Shown piece after piece: positions 48,646 to 60,816 of a stretch of DNA of 64,000 nucleotides (position 1 is the stretch's first letter; each line of letters begins with the position of its first letter). The notes under the pieces were generated by a model. The model was not told where the DNA came from, searched no databases, and saw nothing but the letters and a program-made list of their open reading frames with translations. The stretch is taken from contig RCAB01000108.1 of assembly GCA_003640385.1 (NCBI GenBank), positions 1 through 64,000 of the forward strand, written 5' to 3'. Source of the stretch: Setaria digitata (taxonomy: Eukaryota; Nematoda; Chromadorea; Rhabditida; Setariidae). The translations under genes and the position numbers were made by a program.

Positions 48646-50157
48646 TTGATAGCGAAATGCAGTTGCGTAACGAAATGGACAGAAGCTCCTGCACAACTGT
48701 AGCAGAACTAGCCTAGAACTCTACAAGTTGAGCATTTGTTCAGAACTTCAAGTTAACACTTTTTGTTTGCAAAACTATTTTTATTAGACTAAATAGACGA
48801 ACGAAACGGCTCATCTTTTAAACTCGTATACTGCCATCCCTAGATTGTTTATTATGAAAGCATCTCCTACTCTTACATCTCACTTTCTGTCATTGTTTCA
48901 TTTTTCGAATCAATTTTCTTACTTCCTTTTGTGATATTTATCTCATACTTTTCTCCTACCTGATTTCTATGGTTTTCTTCACTTAAAAATTTGATTTGAG
49001 AACCTGTTTATAACTCACACCAGCATACATGCGTGCTTCCATATGTTGAACTACACTGATGGTACATTTAAGTGAACAGAATTATTGAGTTTAGTTGTTA
49101 ACATAAATGTTAGTATTGAATTTAATTAAAATAAGCAAAAAAAAGTCTTGTCATTTCTATTTCATCACTTCATTTTTTCCACTCTTCACAAACATCCTTT
49201 CTTTACCACCACATTTCTATATTTACAGTTCCTTATTGGTTTGTTTTGTGAATGAAACTAATCCATCATTATGAGTTCCGTCTTCACGATATAACAATCC
49301 TTTGCTCTTTCAGGAACTCGAATTCTCTTTCTGGTATCTTTTACATCTCACCTAATCAGTATAACCAACTTCTGCCTAATTGACTTATTGCTACTAACCT
49401 TTATCTCCTTTGAATTCTCATGTGTTGATTGTAGGTTTAGAGTTCCACAAACAAACAATTTTGAAAATCATAACGCACTCGCACACTGCACTGGAGAATG
49501 GCTGCTTATCATGTTCAAAGAAACTGCGCAATAATCTGTATTTAATTTGAAGAATAGTTGTTAATTAAAAAGAACTGCTGTTAGTGACACTGTCATCACA
49601 AATGGTAAATAAAAATGAAATGACGAAGAACGTGAGAAAAAGGTGATGATCTGCATACAAGAAGCCGAGTATGCAAACACAGTGTCCGTTTAAATTCGGT
49701 GGATTCTATTCCGTTTGTTCACCCCATCTTCACACATTCACCACAGGTACAAACGCTCGTCCATAAACTTGCGAAGTGCTTTCTGGCTGATAAGCCCTCA
49801 AATTTTGAAGGTCGCCGAACAATCTGTTCTAGCAGTGCTGAAGTCCAATTTCCCGTACAGCATTCGGATCAAAAATAATCTACTGTAGGTGGACGGGAGG
49901 ATAACAAGTAACCGCACCAGATGAACAGCATCAATGCATCCGAAGTTTCACGTTCAAGGAATGAAAATATAAAATTAATTTGAAGTCACCCTTCCTCCAT
50001 CACAGTGAACCATTCTAGCAATATGAAAGAAAAAAGAATAAACGGCGCTAAATTCTGAACACTCTTCATGATGCTGGTATCTTCGTAATCTCCTTTCACT
50101 TACTGAATCGTTTTGTCAGCAAACAATGATACTTGTGGAATTTTATCTGATTTGCAG
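46016..50157. other. upstream flank of Capicua; no recognisable gene
   Basis: About 4.1 kb. The plus strand is A-rich, the bias seen across Capicua introns, so untranslated 5' exons or the promoter of Capicua may lie here. Nothing coding is convincing. The microsatellite block is listed separately. Confidence 0.4.
48289..48645. repeat. paired microsatellites (CA)n/(TA)n and (TA)n/(TG)n
   Basis: CA, TA, CATA and TGCA repeats run from 48289 to about 48378. After about 145 bp of unique sequence, TGCA/TA repeats lead into a pure TG run at about 48620-48645. The two ends are broadly inverted to each other. Open frames here encode only low-complexity His/Thr or Tyr/Ile peptides and are artefacts. 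Confidence 0.9.
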
Positions 50158-50162
50158 AATTA

Positions 50163-50526
50163 ATGAACGACGTTTTTAATGTGCGAGTGAAAAATGAAGA
50201 CGGTGACATGCCGCAAAACTTAAGCATAACTTTAAGAAAAAATGTGAGTGCTTGGGCCAACCCTATCATAGTGAAGGCTGGATATGAAAGAGTAAGTGAA
50301 GTTTTCATTCATGGTCAGCTGCTGAATTAACAAACTGCTAAAAAAAGCCAAATTACAGATCATTTCCATTCACCTGTCTTCAACCTTAGAAAAAAACCTT
50401 CATGAGCTACTAGCAGTTTTTGCAAGAGGGATCACTGATGAGGTTCAGTTCTTAAATTTCATTTTTTCATTAAGGCAGTTTTCTTTCCTCCCCTACAAAC
50501 CACAACCATTCGTTTTTTCTAGTTAA
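50163..50526 (+). CDS. candidate two-exon small gene, 98 residues
   Basis: An acceptor GATTTGCAG ends five bases before ATG at 50163, the layout expected for spliced-leader trans-splicing. Exon 1 (50163-50291) ends AGA before a perfect GTAAGT. Intron 1 is 67 nt and ends AAATTACAG. Exon 2 starts at 50359 in the same phase and runs to TAA at 50524-50526. The peptide has natural composition: MNDVFNVRVKNEDGDMPQNL, NVSAWANPIIVKAGYER, then STLEKNLHELLAVFARGITD. It may continue elsewhere through a weak donor after 50442. I do not recognise the family. The case rests on splice geometry and phase alone. Confidence 0.35.
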
Positions 50527-50896
50527 TCTTCTAAGGAAATTTATTTCTGATTTGCCAAAGTCCTGTTTTACTAATCAGAAGATAATGTGTCATATTGGTT
50601 GACTAAGAGAAGATAATATGAATAAATGGTTAACCTGACTAGGAAGTGAAGTGCTTTACGGTTCGGCATCACGAGTACTTATGATGAAGCAGATGCGTGG
50701 TGAGAGCACCATCATTTCACGAGCAATATATAAGCAACAACATATAAAAACAACATATGCGGTGGAAGACTTCTGACCATCAGAGACAGAAACATACACA
50801 GTAAAGAATGTTTTAGAACAGCAGCGATAAATGGTTTAGAAAACAGAACACACGTAAGCGAGCATATCGGAAAAATGCCACAAACAACGATCTCAC

Positions 50897-51025
50897 GTGG
50901 CCGCTTTCAACTTCAGCAGCTATTTTTGTAGCGCCATACACTGAACCCATTGCATGATCATACCCCAGTAATATCTCGTCCAAAAATCGGTCACCCAGTA
51001 ACAACGTATGATAATATCTCGAAAG
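50897..51025 (-). other. candidate coding exon, identity unknown
   Basis: A 43-codon segment begins after CTAACAG and ends before GTGAGA. It reads GDRFLDEILLGYDHAMGSVY then GATKIAAEVESGH. Length and phase are consistent with an internal exon. No partner exon was identified on the minus strand, so it may be chance. Confidence 0.22.
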
Positions 51026-51299
51026 CTGTTAGTTGTAAGACGTCGCTAGTCACGTCTGTCACAAATGCTTAGCGAAATACTTGAACGGAAGGAGCTGGGA
51101 CTTCTGGGACACGCTGCGAAACAAGAAAGAGGAAGGGGATTTCATGACGTAACGCAAACAAAAGAGAAACGAAATATAAAAGCATGAAAACGATAAGGAT
51201 GAGGAGCTGAAAGACAATTCCAGCGAACATAGCAATGAATGCAACCAGAAGAATTTTTTCACTTTTTCAAAACGCACCCAGACAGAAGAGAGGAAAATA

Positions 51300-51660
51300 C
51301 AGGGAAGCGTGGAGAGCGGTGCTGAAGCAGCAGACAGAGAAGAGGAAGGACAGATCGAAATGTCGATGAAGGTTAACGACGCTCGTCTCGTCCTTCCAGA
51401 GCCCAACACGCTGCACTTTGTATCGTCGCCGCGTGCTGCGTACTTGTGAAGCGCCGTGTAAACTGTTCCGGTGGGCGCTAGCTTCGGTCCTCCAGATGCG
51501 GTGTGCATGTGCATGTGCATGTGCATGCAGCGCCCTACCACTTTGCATCGTTCTGCTCCATTATAGTAATGAGTCAGTCACTCTGTCACAGTCATTTTCA
51601 GACTAGACACTTCTAACGTCGCTTTTCCTCCAAATATTTCGCTTCCTGAGCGGCGCTTCA
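51300..51660. other. GC-richer patch with (GTGCAT)4
   Basis: A few hundred bases are visibly richer in G and C than their surroundings. They include four perfect GTGCAT units at 51503-51526, giving overlapping TGCATG words. The patch resembles a promoter or first-exon region, but no start codon context is compelling. Long frames on the minus strand here are Ser/Phe-rich and unlike a folded protein. Confidence 0.4.
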
Positions 51661-54600
51661 CTCCAACCGTGTCCTCCTTGCCACAATTATTTACCTTACA
51701 AAGGTCATCGGTGACTGTTTTTGCTTGGCTTTCATGTTTTGTGCACTTGACAATCTTTTTGAGCAGAAGTTTGACTGTAAATATAAATGTAAAGAAGCAT
51801 GTTGAAATTTAAAAAAAGCATAACTTGCCTTACCTTGTTAACGTGGGAAGTAACTGTGTTTGTTAAAGAAATCTAGAGGAAACATGCTGACTATATGCTA
51901 CTCTCGTAGTGAATGATCTAAATTTGGCTTTTACTTTTAAAAGATCCGAATACAGCCTACACGCATTCCCAAAAGCAACCGACACATAAATGACTAACAA
52001 AATACACCATGAGATAATCATTTTCACGTCATGACCTAGACCTATTCAACGCTTCAAACATGTATCAAGATTTTAGAGCTGATTTTTACTAGCTCTCCAT
52101 TTTCACAAAATTATGAACTAATTCTGGGAACCAAAAATCTCACAAAATCGCTTTGGAGAAAAGATTGGTAATGTTAAGCAGGAGCGCGTTAGTCTCGAGA
52201 AAGTAAATATATAGCAGTGTCGTCGCTGTCAGGGCTGATCGAAGGTGGATTGATCGTAAATTTTTTTTTCCAAAGATAACCTCTCAGTTATTTGCACTTA
52301 CAGTTGCATAATCAAAAAGGGCATGCACTGATTAGCTGGACAGTTCTGATGATCCTGCTGAAAAGTCAATTTATGGATAGATCAGTTTTTACCTAGCGCC
52401 CATCTAACTTCACTCTAAACTTTTTCACATTCCTCTAGCATGAACTTGCAGAGAAAATGTTAATTTATAAATTCAAGAATTGTAGGGAACAATTTTCGTA
52501 AAAGAAACTTGGGAATCATAATATTAGGACAAAGTTGTACAACAATGTTTTGCTACGCGAGCTCTGCCGGAATTACACTTTCCCTTAATTTATATGCTCG
52601 GTTGTTAAAAATGAAAAGCAGAATTTAAAGTGAATATTAGAAATCAGCCAAAGTAGTTGGTCTGGGCTAATACTCCATCAAATTTTGCCGATATGGAAAA
52701 ATAAGCTATAATTAAGTAGGAAATTTTTGTAATATGTCAAATTTCTTCGCATTTGAAAGTGAGCAAATTGAAGATGAATTTGCAAAGTAACGTTATGTTT
52801 AGACTGAGGAAATTTGTAGACAATCTTACTTCGGTGTAAGGTGGTGAGTGGCTTTGAACTGCGCACTGCTTGAAAAATGCCCAGTAGCAGTACCTACTAT
52901 CCCAACTTAGATTGATAATGCATTGTAGAGAAACAAAGGCAGTATCTAATACATAATTGTTTTATTCTAGTCTAAGAAAAGCTTCCAGTTGTTTCATAAA
53001 AACAAAGGAACGAAATTTAAAGAAAATAGCACTGTTCTCTTTACTCGTTGGGCAGGACAGTCACTAACAATATTTTAAATCATGTCTACTTGGTTTTGCT
53101 ACGGAAAACTTCCTCTGAATCGATTGTATCCAAATGTGATTGTGGATGCAGTTTGAGGTAGGGGAGAGAACACAATTTTCACCGAGGCTTCGAATTTTTC
53201 CTGCAGATCGTACTAGTAGAGTTAAAGGTTAATTATTAATCGGAGGACGAGTTTTCAGTCGGTTTAAACTGTGTTACTTCAGTCTTATTTAAAAGTTTTT
53301 TGGAATGCAAGTGGAAAGAGCACCAAATTAGAAGTTGCGCAGAATCCTTCTGTTCCTTCCTCCCAAGTTCGTTAGATGGGCATTTTCTGATTTGTAAAAT
53401 AGCCATAAATTAAAATAATAAGGGCCTTGAAAATTTTTTTACAATTGGCTGTGTTTCCATCATACTGACTTAGATTTGTATGAGTGAGGTCATCAAAGAC
53501 TTGGAATTTCTTTAATTCATTAATCTCCTTCATTTTTTTTTCTTCAGGATCTTGAGTCCAAACTTCTCTTTCCTCAAAAAAAGAGTCATGTCAATGAAGT
53601 AAAAAAGAAATCTCCATACTGATTTTTATATTATATTAAGGGGTAGACCACTGCTCAATCTTTTTTTTTTCATATGCTGTTTTAAATTATGAAGTTCATA
53701 TAAGGTGCAAATTTGAGCATCGATGTACTGCACTTAATCATTTACTTTTCCTCTTGGCTCTTGGTATGCTTATGAAATTAATCTATAATTTTGGAAAATC
53801 TCTACAATGGCGTCTTTTTAAAAAAAATTTTAGGGATAGAATTGTGTACACTTTCTGAAACAGCCGGAAGATGTAACTGAATGAGTACTTGTTCTGGATG
53901 TTGGAAATAATTAGGATTCAGCAGTGCTTTTCTGATAGTTGCTCCCCTCTAACTGCTCGTTCACGAATTTTCTGAACTGGACCATGTACAAAACAACAGT
54001 TTGCTTTCCCTTTGCGCCTTAAAAATCCGGTTCATCTGTTTATTTTTGAATTTGCTTCAACTTGCTGATCGATTTTCTACCTTTTTATAACGCTTGTAAG
54101 ATATTTCTACTTCAGTGTATTTTCACTTATTCGATAGAAAAGTCATAACGTTTGCAAAAAATTAAAGCAATATTGAATTTTCAAAGTTTCATGACAGGTA
54201 TGCATTTCACAGTATGACATACGCTTGTTCGGAAATTTTTATTTATTTACTTTTCCTAATTAATGAACATAAATACATGTCGTAGGAAGCGTAGAGTTGT
54301 ATAAACAAAAAATTGGGAAGTCATACTCCAGTGTACTTCGTTTTTTTCAGAATGTTAGTTTCTGAGTTTCGAGGGTCAAAGAAAAAACTGCAGGGAGCAT
54401 TACAAATATATGTATTAAAACGAAAAGAAAAAAAAACATAAACACCTAATAAAAAGAGATGCGACACACTAAATGCTTGATAATTAACTGGTTTGTTTGT
54501 ACTAGTTTTTCTTTCTTTTTTTTTTTTTTTTTTTTTTTTTTTGTGATTTCGCAGAAATCTTGTCCATTATTATCAAATGACCGTCGCTCCTCTTTCTCCT

Positions 54601-57600
54601 TACCACCCCGCTGATCGTTGGATCGTTGGGAGGTGTCATCCCCTCATTGTCCATTTCAACTTGATCATCGAAATCAGCTGTGGATCAGTCACCTTTTTTT
54701 GCTTTCGTCCTATCATTACTGTTTCTACGTGTCTTGTCATATGCTTCTATCCAAGTTCAGTATTAGTTTAGTGTGTTTGTTCATTTTTTATTTCAACATT
54801 TACTTCTGACTATTCATTTTCACATTTCCTTGTGGACATGTCTTTTTCAAGCCACTTTCCTTTAAATTCTGCAAGTTTCTGAAAAAGTGGCTGTTATACT
54901 ATTCTGCATTAAACGTGTTTTGTAAATTATTTAACGTCCATTTCAGGAAAACAATGTTTTAATAGGCAGTGTGTTGTTTGATTATAATTTTACTGACTAG
55001 ACGTTGGTAGAAACTGTATTGGAAAGCTTTCAGAAATTTTGGTAGGCCTCTTTTTGAGTTAGTCTGAAGAACAAATGCCATACTGTTATTTATTCCTTCC
55101 TTAAAGTAATCTTCGATTCAGTTTCAGGTAAAAATTCTTTAGCTTCAAATGAACTGTGTGTTTCATTTTCAAATATACTCCAGGTAGCTTGATTGTTAAA
55201 AACTTTTTAACAATTTCAATATGATATTTGTGGCACTGCATAGTTGATTTTCATTTAAAAAGTCCATCAATGAGCCAATATGTGTTAAAAAAAGGTGGTG
55301 GTATTTTTTTTTTAAATGATTTGAATAATACGTATAAATACCGACTATAAAGTAATATGACTGACAAATAGCTAAAAATAATTCCTTTAACTAAGAGACT
55401 CCCTGGATGCAATTTATTCAAGAGTGCTGGTCTTGTTTGTGGAATTAACATAAGATAAAAGATGCGGCGAAGGAATTTCGAAAATTGGCGGAAATGCTTT
55501 TCTGAAATCATCATTTCTGCAATACATTTTTATCCTTTGAAGCAGAAACTTTCAAATTAAAAACTGAACATGTTGTATTTATCTGTCAGATCCACTCTTT
55601 AAAGTAATAGTTTCTCATGTTTTGTATAATGCGTACAATTATGGCTGTCACCACTTGAAGTCCTTCTGGTTTTTACGATGAATTTTCATTTCGGTTTATC
55701 AAACAGATGTTCAATTGCCAATTCATAACAGATTTTGTTTGATGTCAGACTTAATTTGGTCTTCATTTATTTTACGTAATTAAGAATTTATACTTCTGCA
55801 GTGATTTCTGCAGAAACGAGAAGTTTATGACTGCTTAATATTCGATAATGTATAAGATACAAGTAAAGTTTCAAGCTGTAGAATTTCTCTGAAAAGCTTT
55901 TATAAGCATTTTTCAATCATGTACAAAAATTTAACTGAAATGTTGAGTTTTGACATTGTTGTTGTGAAGTTTTTTTTTAATTTCTTGCCGAATATAAGTT
56001 AAATCTAACTTATAATATTTAAAACCAGCTACTTTTTTCTCTTTTTTTAAATAAAAAATAACGAACATCATAGTACTTCTGCAATTCTGGGTAGCTGTAC
56101 TACTTTTTATAGAAATGACAGGACGTTTTCAATGGAAGATGAATTGGAATTGTCAGCTTACGACGATAATTCAGCAGAAGTGATTTTTCTTATTATGCAA
56201 TGAATATCAGGACCTTTGTCATTGTAAGAAAGAAATACCTTAAACAAAACTGATACCCCTAGAAATGATAAATGATCCAATAGAAAATCAAGAATTCGTG
56301 ATTTTTCCCCTGAACGTACCAAGCAGAACATTTCAGTTATTCAGTCAAAATTTTCTTGATTAGAGATCTGGTGTGAGAATGGAAAGTAGCAGTGGTAGAC
56401 GTAACAGTGTAGCCTCGCGGAACAGGTTTCGATTCAACATTTCATGCTCAGTGTGCAATATTCGTCGAATATTTCACTTCTGTACCATTAAAACACTCCT
56501 CTCCCTATTGTTTTCTCAGTTTGAAACTTCATCCCAAACATATATACTCTAATATACTCATTCTATCGTATTTATTATTCTATTTCACAATGTTTTCGAC
56601 AATTTTCCATGCTGCGCCGCTCGAATTATGAGAGTTCAGTCAGGAGTTTTCTTCTCGCTCCTTCAAACTTTTGTGTCGGTTATATCACTCTTCATGCCTT
56701 GTCCTTTAATTGAAGGAAGTATTAGCTGCAATTCCACCTATGTAACTGATTCATATTTGTCAGGCACTTCTTAATTTTCATTTCATTCAATCCTCTGATG
56801 AAGGCTGATATAATTAATACATTTTGGAAGTGCTGGATCTCGCTATATGTTTCTGTTGGTTCTCAGTACTAAGATGCCAACTAGAACAAGTAAAGCACAG
56901 TGTTTAACTATGAAATCGAAAGTTTAAAAATGTCTAATTTTATACTTTAAAAGGAAAACTAAAAAATCTGACGGCGTAATGCTATACATATAGCTAATTT
57001 CCACGTTGGAAATTCATGAAAAAAAAAAACATATCTCTTCTTGCATCGCCATACGTTCTATCGGGAAATTATTTGCGGATAAGTGATGTAGAAAACGAAA
57101 AGACTAGGTTGAAGTAGAGGATAACGGAATATATTGTTGAAACCGACAACATTTAGGTGGATTGCGGAACAATGTCAACTTGTGTTTATGGATTCCATCG
57201 ATCTTTCGAAGAATTCACCGTCCTACCCTATTATTTCCAACTCATTCTGCTCCCTCTTTATTGATCTTTTTTATCATATCTTTGTTGCTGACAATGTTGC
57301 ACCTTCTGGAATTTCAGTTGCAACCGTAAAGTCTTTTATTTTTTTTTTTCTTTAACTGTCAGAAAACTGAAGAAGGGGACTTCTATTCAAATGATGACTG
57401 ACGTTTTATTTCCTGAATCACCCTACATATTTTCTCTTAAATAATAACAACTACTACTTTTTAATTTCAAATATGTAAAACGGCAGGTGAGAACTATTCA
57501 GCATTACTTCAGTCATGATTAAGTTGCACCTACAAGAAGACATAACTAATTTTTGAATAGCAATCGTTGTCAATAAATTTTTCTACACTAATTATATTTT

Positions 57601-58500
57601 GAAACAGCTGCGATAGTTACACCTTAAAAAATTAAAAATCACTGTGACTTTTGAAGAAAAAAATCGTTGTTGCGGTTCACAAGGGAATCACTGGACATTA
57701 TTAACTTGCAATATATGCCTATTAAATCCAATGTTTCTCTGGAATAAATCACCCTAATACGAGAAACAAACTTCCAAGAATTCATCGTATTTCCTGAATC
57801 CTGAAATGATTAATACTACAATTTTTTAGCAGATTTACTGATAACGAGAGAGATCGAAAGATAAGGGCCTATTTTTATATATGCACCTTACATTAAATTT
57901 TCAGTGAAGAGTATTTGTCTCAATCTTAGAGAAATAATACTATGAGGAAGTATAGATGAGAGTATAAATGATTAAACATTGGATAGGATTCAAATTTTCG
58001 CGATTTGGAATTACATAGATCGATCTAATGTATTATGTTTATGCCATCTTAGCTTACGACAAATGACATGCATCAGAATTGTATTAAATCGGGAAAAAAG
58101 TTACTCACTTATGTCGTCAACGTTGAATATTAAACATTGCATAAAGAACTTGATATTTGTAAAAATCCACCTTAAGAACAGATCTGTAACATATTAGAGA
58201 AAAACACCAAGAAAAGTATTCATCGAATCCCACTTCCAAATCTAACTGTTATTTTATTTTACAAGTACCAGGGGAAAAGTAGAAATTTTTTTCAATACTG
58301 CAACTGCAATATCGTAGATAGCTACTAATTATTCAAGCAGATAAATCCAGTTTGAAGTGGGGGTATTTATTTATCACCGCAAATGAACGTAGTCATAACA
58401 TATTGCTTCATGCTTGCTAGCCTTAGACATATTAAAATTTTACCGCAGGCTATGGTATTGTTATTTTTTTGCATCAGGTTCTTGTGTCATTTTATGATCA
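51661..58500. other. no recognisable gene; plus strand T-rich from about 52.9 kb
   Basis: AT-rich sequence with long T runs (about 54516-54541). A few acceptor-led fragments exist on the plus strand. One follows TTTTTTTTCTTCAG near 53550 (peptide DLESKLLFPQKKSHVNE). One follows GTTTTTTTCAG at 54350 with an ATG one base later. One is 54947-55000 (ENNVLIGSVLFDYNFTD then stop). They do not join into a model I would defend. Confidence 0.35.
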
Positions 58501-58502
58501 CT

Positions 58503-59095
58503 TCATTTGCTGGTTATAAGTGATATGGCCACTGCCGTTCTTGGCAATGAAAATTTAACCAGCGCAGCAAACAATTTTCCTATTTCGCAGTTTTTCAAGT
58601 TATCTAGGAAGAATGGAAGAAACAGCTTTATTTCTACCGAAATATCCATGTCTGCTAATTCCAAATAGGACTTACCAATTTTTACTCCAAAATTCGAGTT
58701 AAGCTGTTTGGGTAAAGGCATACAGAAGCAATCAATTAAATTCATCTAAGACGTGAAGCACATGTTTCGCATTGTAAACACATTTATCCTGTCGATCATT
58801 TTCAGATCCGGAGTTCCGCCACTATTTTTGATAGGTTGTAGAGCGATTACTTTGGCTGAAAGTTATCTGAAACAAGGAATTCTGAATAGAAATTTTCATC
58901 GAATTCTTCAGCCCTCAAGAAATTCAGGTCTGATACAAGGATATTCGTGTTTTGCATACTTGTTCTGCCTGTTCTTTTAAATCGAGTAACGAATGATGCA
59001 CTAATTTTCATTAAACCTTTGGTTGTTATTTTTTCCATGCACGCAACCATATACATCCATAATTTGAAAGACACGCGACACACATATGTAATCAA
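58503..59095. other. overlapping open frames on both strands, coding status unclear
   Basis: Minus-strand frames 59095-58847 and 58745-58503 read natural-looking peptides (ITTKGLMKISASFVTRFKRT; SYLELADMDISVEIKLFLPF). The plus-strand frame 58753-58980 starts with a hydrophobic, signal-like stretch (MFRIVNTFILSIIF) and contains AITLAESYLKQGILNRNFHR. A TTTTCAG precedes the plus frame's second half and GTCTGA follows. Only one strand can be coding, and neither can be preferred without evidence. Confidence 0.25.
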
Positions 59096-60816
59096 ATATG
59101 CGTTTCGAGCATAGGCTTACAACTAGGCTTACAAGTGAACGGGGTATTCAAGAACCATGAGCTATTTAATGTTCTTAAAATCACTACGATGCACCTTCTT
59201 AATGGTCAGTATTCTTCACGAGAGAGCCAGAATCTCCGGTTAATCGTTTTATTTTCTCGTGATACTTTGAAATCCATAACAACCTGAGGTTGATGACTTG
59301 ACTAGTAGTTTGCGGCATCAATCATCTTTTTAACCGTTTTTATTGACTTTCAGATAACCCTTTTCTTCTTGTGAATCTTGCGGGCTGCGCTGGAAGGCTA
59401 ATTGATAACGGAAAAGCAAAAAAAGAGCAACCATTTTGATAATCTCTTTTTTTTTTTATTATTTTTGATAATCTTTTTCCTTTTTTTCTTTCTTTTTTTT
59501 TTTTTAGCTTTACAATATTAATGGAAAGTTCCTTTTAATGTTCTCTTAATGTTTCCGCATGTAAAACCAGCTCGTTATACAAATGTCTCATGCAGATCGT
59601 TGTTCCATAAATCTCACTTTCGTTATTGAAGATAAACCATGCTGAAATAATGCGGCATCATTAAAAAGCTTTTCCAGGAAAATTTAAAACCTATACTTTT
59701 TGTATTTTCTTTATTTCGAATGAAATATTGTATAAAGTCTTTCAAATTGTATGAAAGTCTAGTAGAAATATGTGGAATTTCCTTTTCTTTCCATCACCCT
59801 ATAACATTCAAGGAAGCCATTTTTTGAGTTGATTTGAATGCTTCCTAATTCAGAGCACACCAGAACTGCAAAATTTTTTTTACAAATATTTCTCGCGACA
59901 CTAACTTCGTCACTCGTCATGCCTCATTGACAATTAATACTAGCTATGTATTTTTCAAGTTTAATTTCAGCTTTTTTAAAATAGATTTTCTATAACTAAG
60001 AAGATATGAAGCAAATTCAATTCCACTGATAATTAATGCTGTTAAAATCTTCACGTCTGACAAATCTGTTAGATTTCGGAACTTTTACTGCTGACGAGCG
60101 ATAATCAAACGTTTTTTTTTTTTTTTTTTTAAGACATTTGGAAAGCGAATATTGTGGTTTTACAGCATAGAGCAAATACTTTCTACTTCCTCGCATTTCC
60201 CCCTAGTGGTTCTCGCCTAAACTATTCGTAAGTAACTGATTCTGATTCTCAAGTATATTAGTTCTTCATTTTTGCAGTTAGCGTAACGTATACAAGTTTC
60301 TATGAAATGCAGGGCGTGCCTAGCTTGCTATCCTGCAAATTTCAGTCTGGCGTCGCTCACTAGATTATCCTTACAGCCGTCTTTGTTAATAGTACATGAG
60401 ATTCAGTTGGAATTTATCTCGTTGCTGAAGAAAAAAAACATAAGCATTATTAACGGTTGAGATTGCCTTAATAAACGTCAGTCAACGTGGTGATGCTCAA
60501 ATAATTATAACTATTGAAAAAGCAATGTCAGTAACCAGTCTAACAACCTGATATTTATCAAGCAAAAATTCAAAATGATTATTGGGAAAGAAATTAAAAA
60601 AGCGCTTCAACTTAAAACTAACGACATTCAGTTTAATAAGAGGATTTAACCTTTAAATTGTCCATTATTATGGTGATGAGACATTTGTCATGAGCAAGCA
60701 AACTGTTTATCTAATTGTTTTTATATTCGATGAATATTAGTGAGCCAGTAACATAAAATGAACAATGATGGGGTCATAGTCAAAATTTCTGCGTATAACT
60801 TTGTTTTCAGTATAAT
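59096..60816. other. intergenic; nothing recognised
   Basis: AT-rich, with T runs near 59448, 59490 and 60113-60130. It ends in the acceptor that opens the DB-module gene model, so it probably includes that gene's promoter. Confidence 0.4.

Noticed and set aside
48145..48696. Several frames of 66-103 codons
   Set aside because: They translate CA/TA/TG microsatellites (HTHTHT, YIYIYI, VCVCVC) and are artefacts.
50940..51010. TGGGTGACCG on the minus strand, as in the 3' half of 5S rRNA
   Set aside because: The match is about ten bases only; the flanking internal control regions and overall length of 5S rRNA are absent.
51059..51548. 160- and 93-codon minus-strand frames
   Set aside because: Low-complexity Ser/Phe/His content from GC-richer and repeat DNA; no domain, no splice sites.
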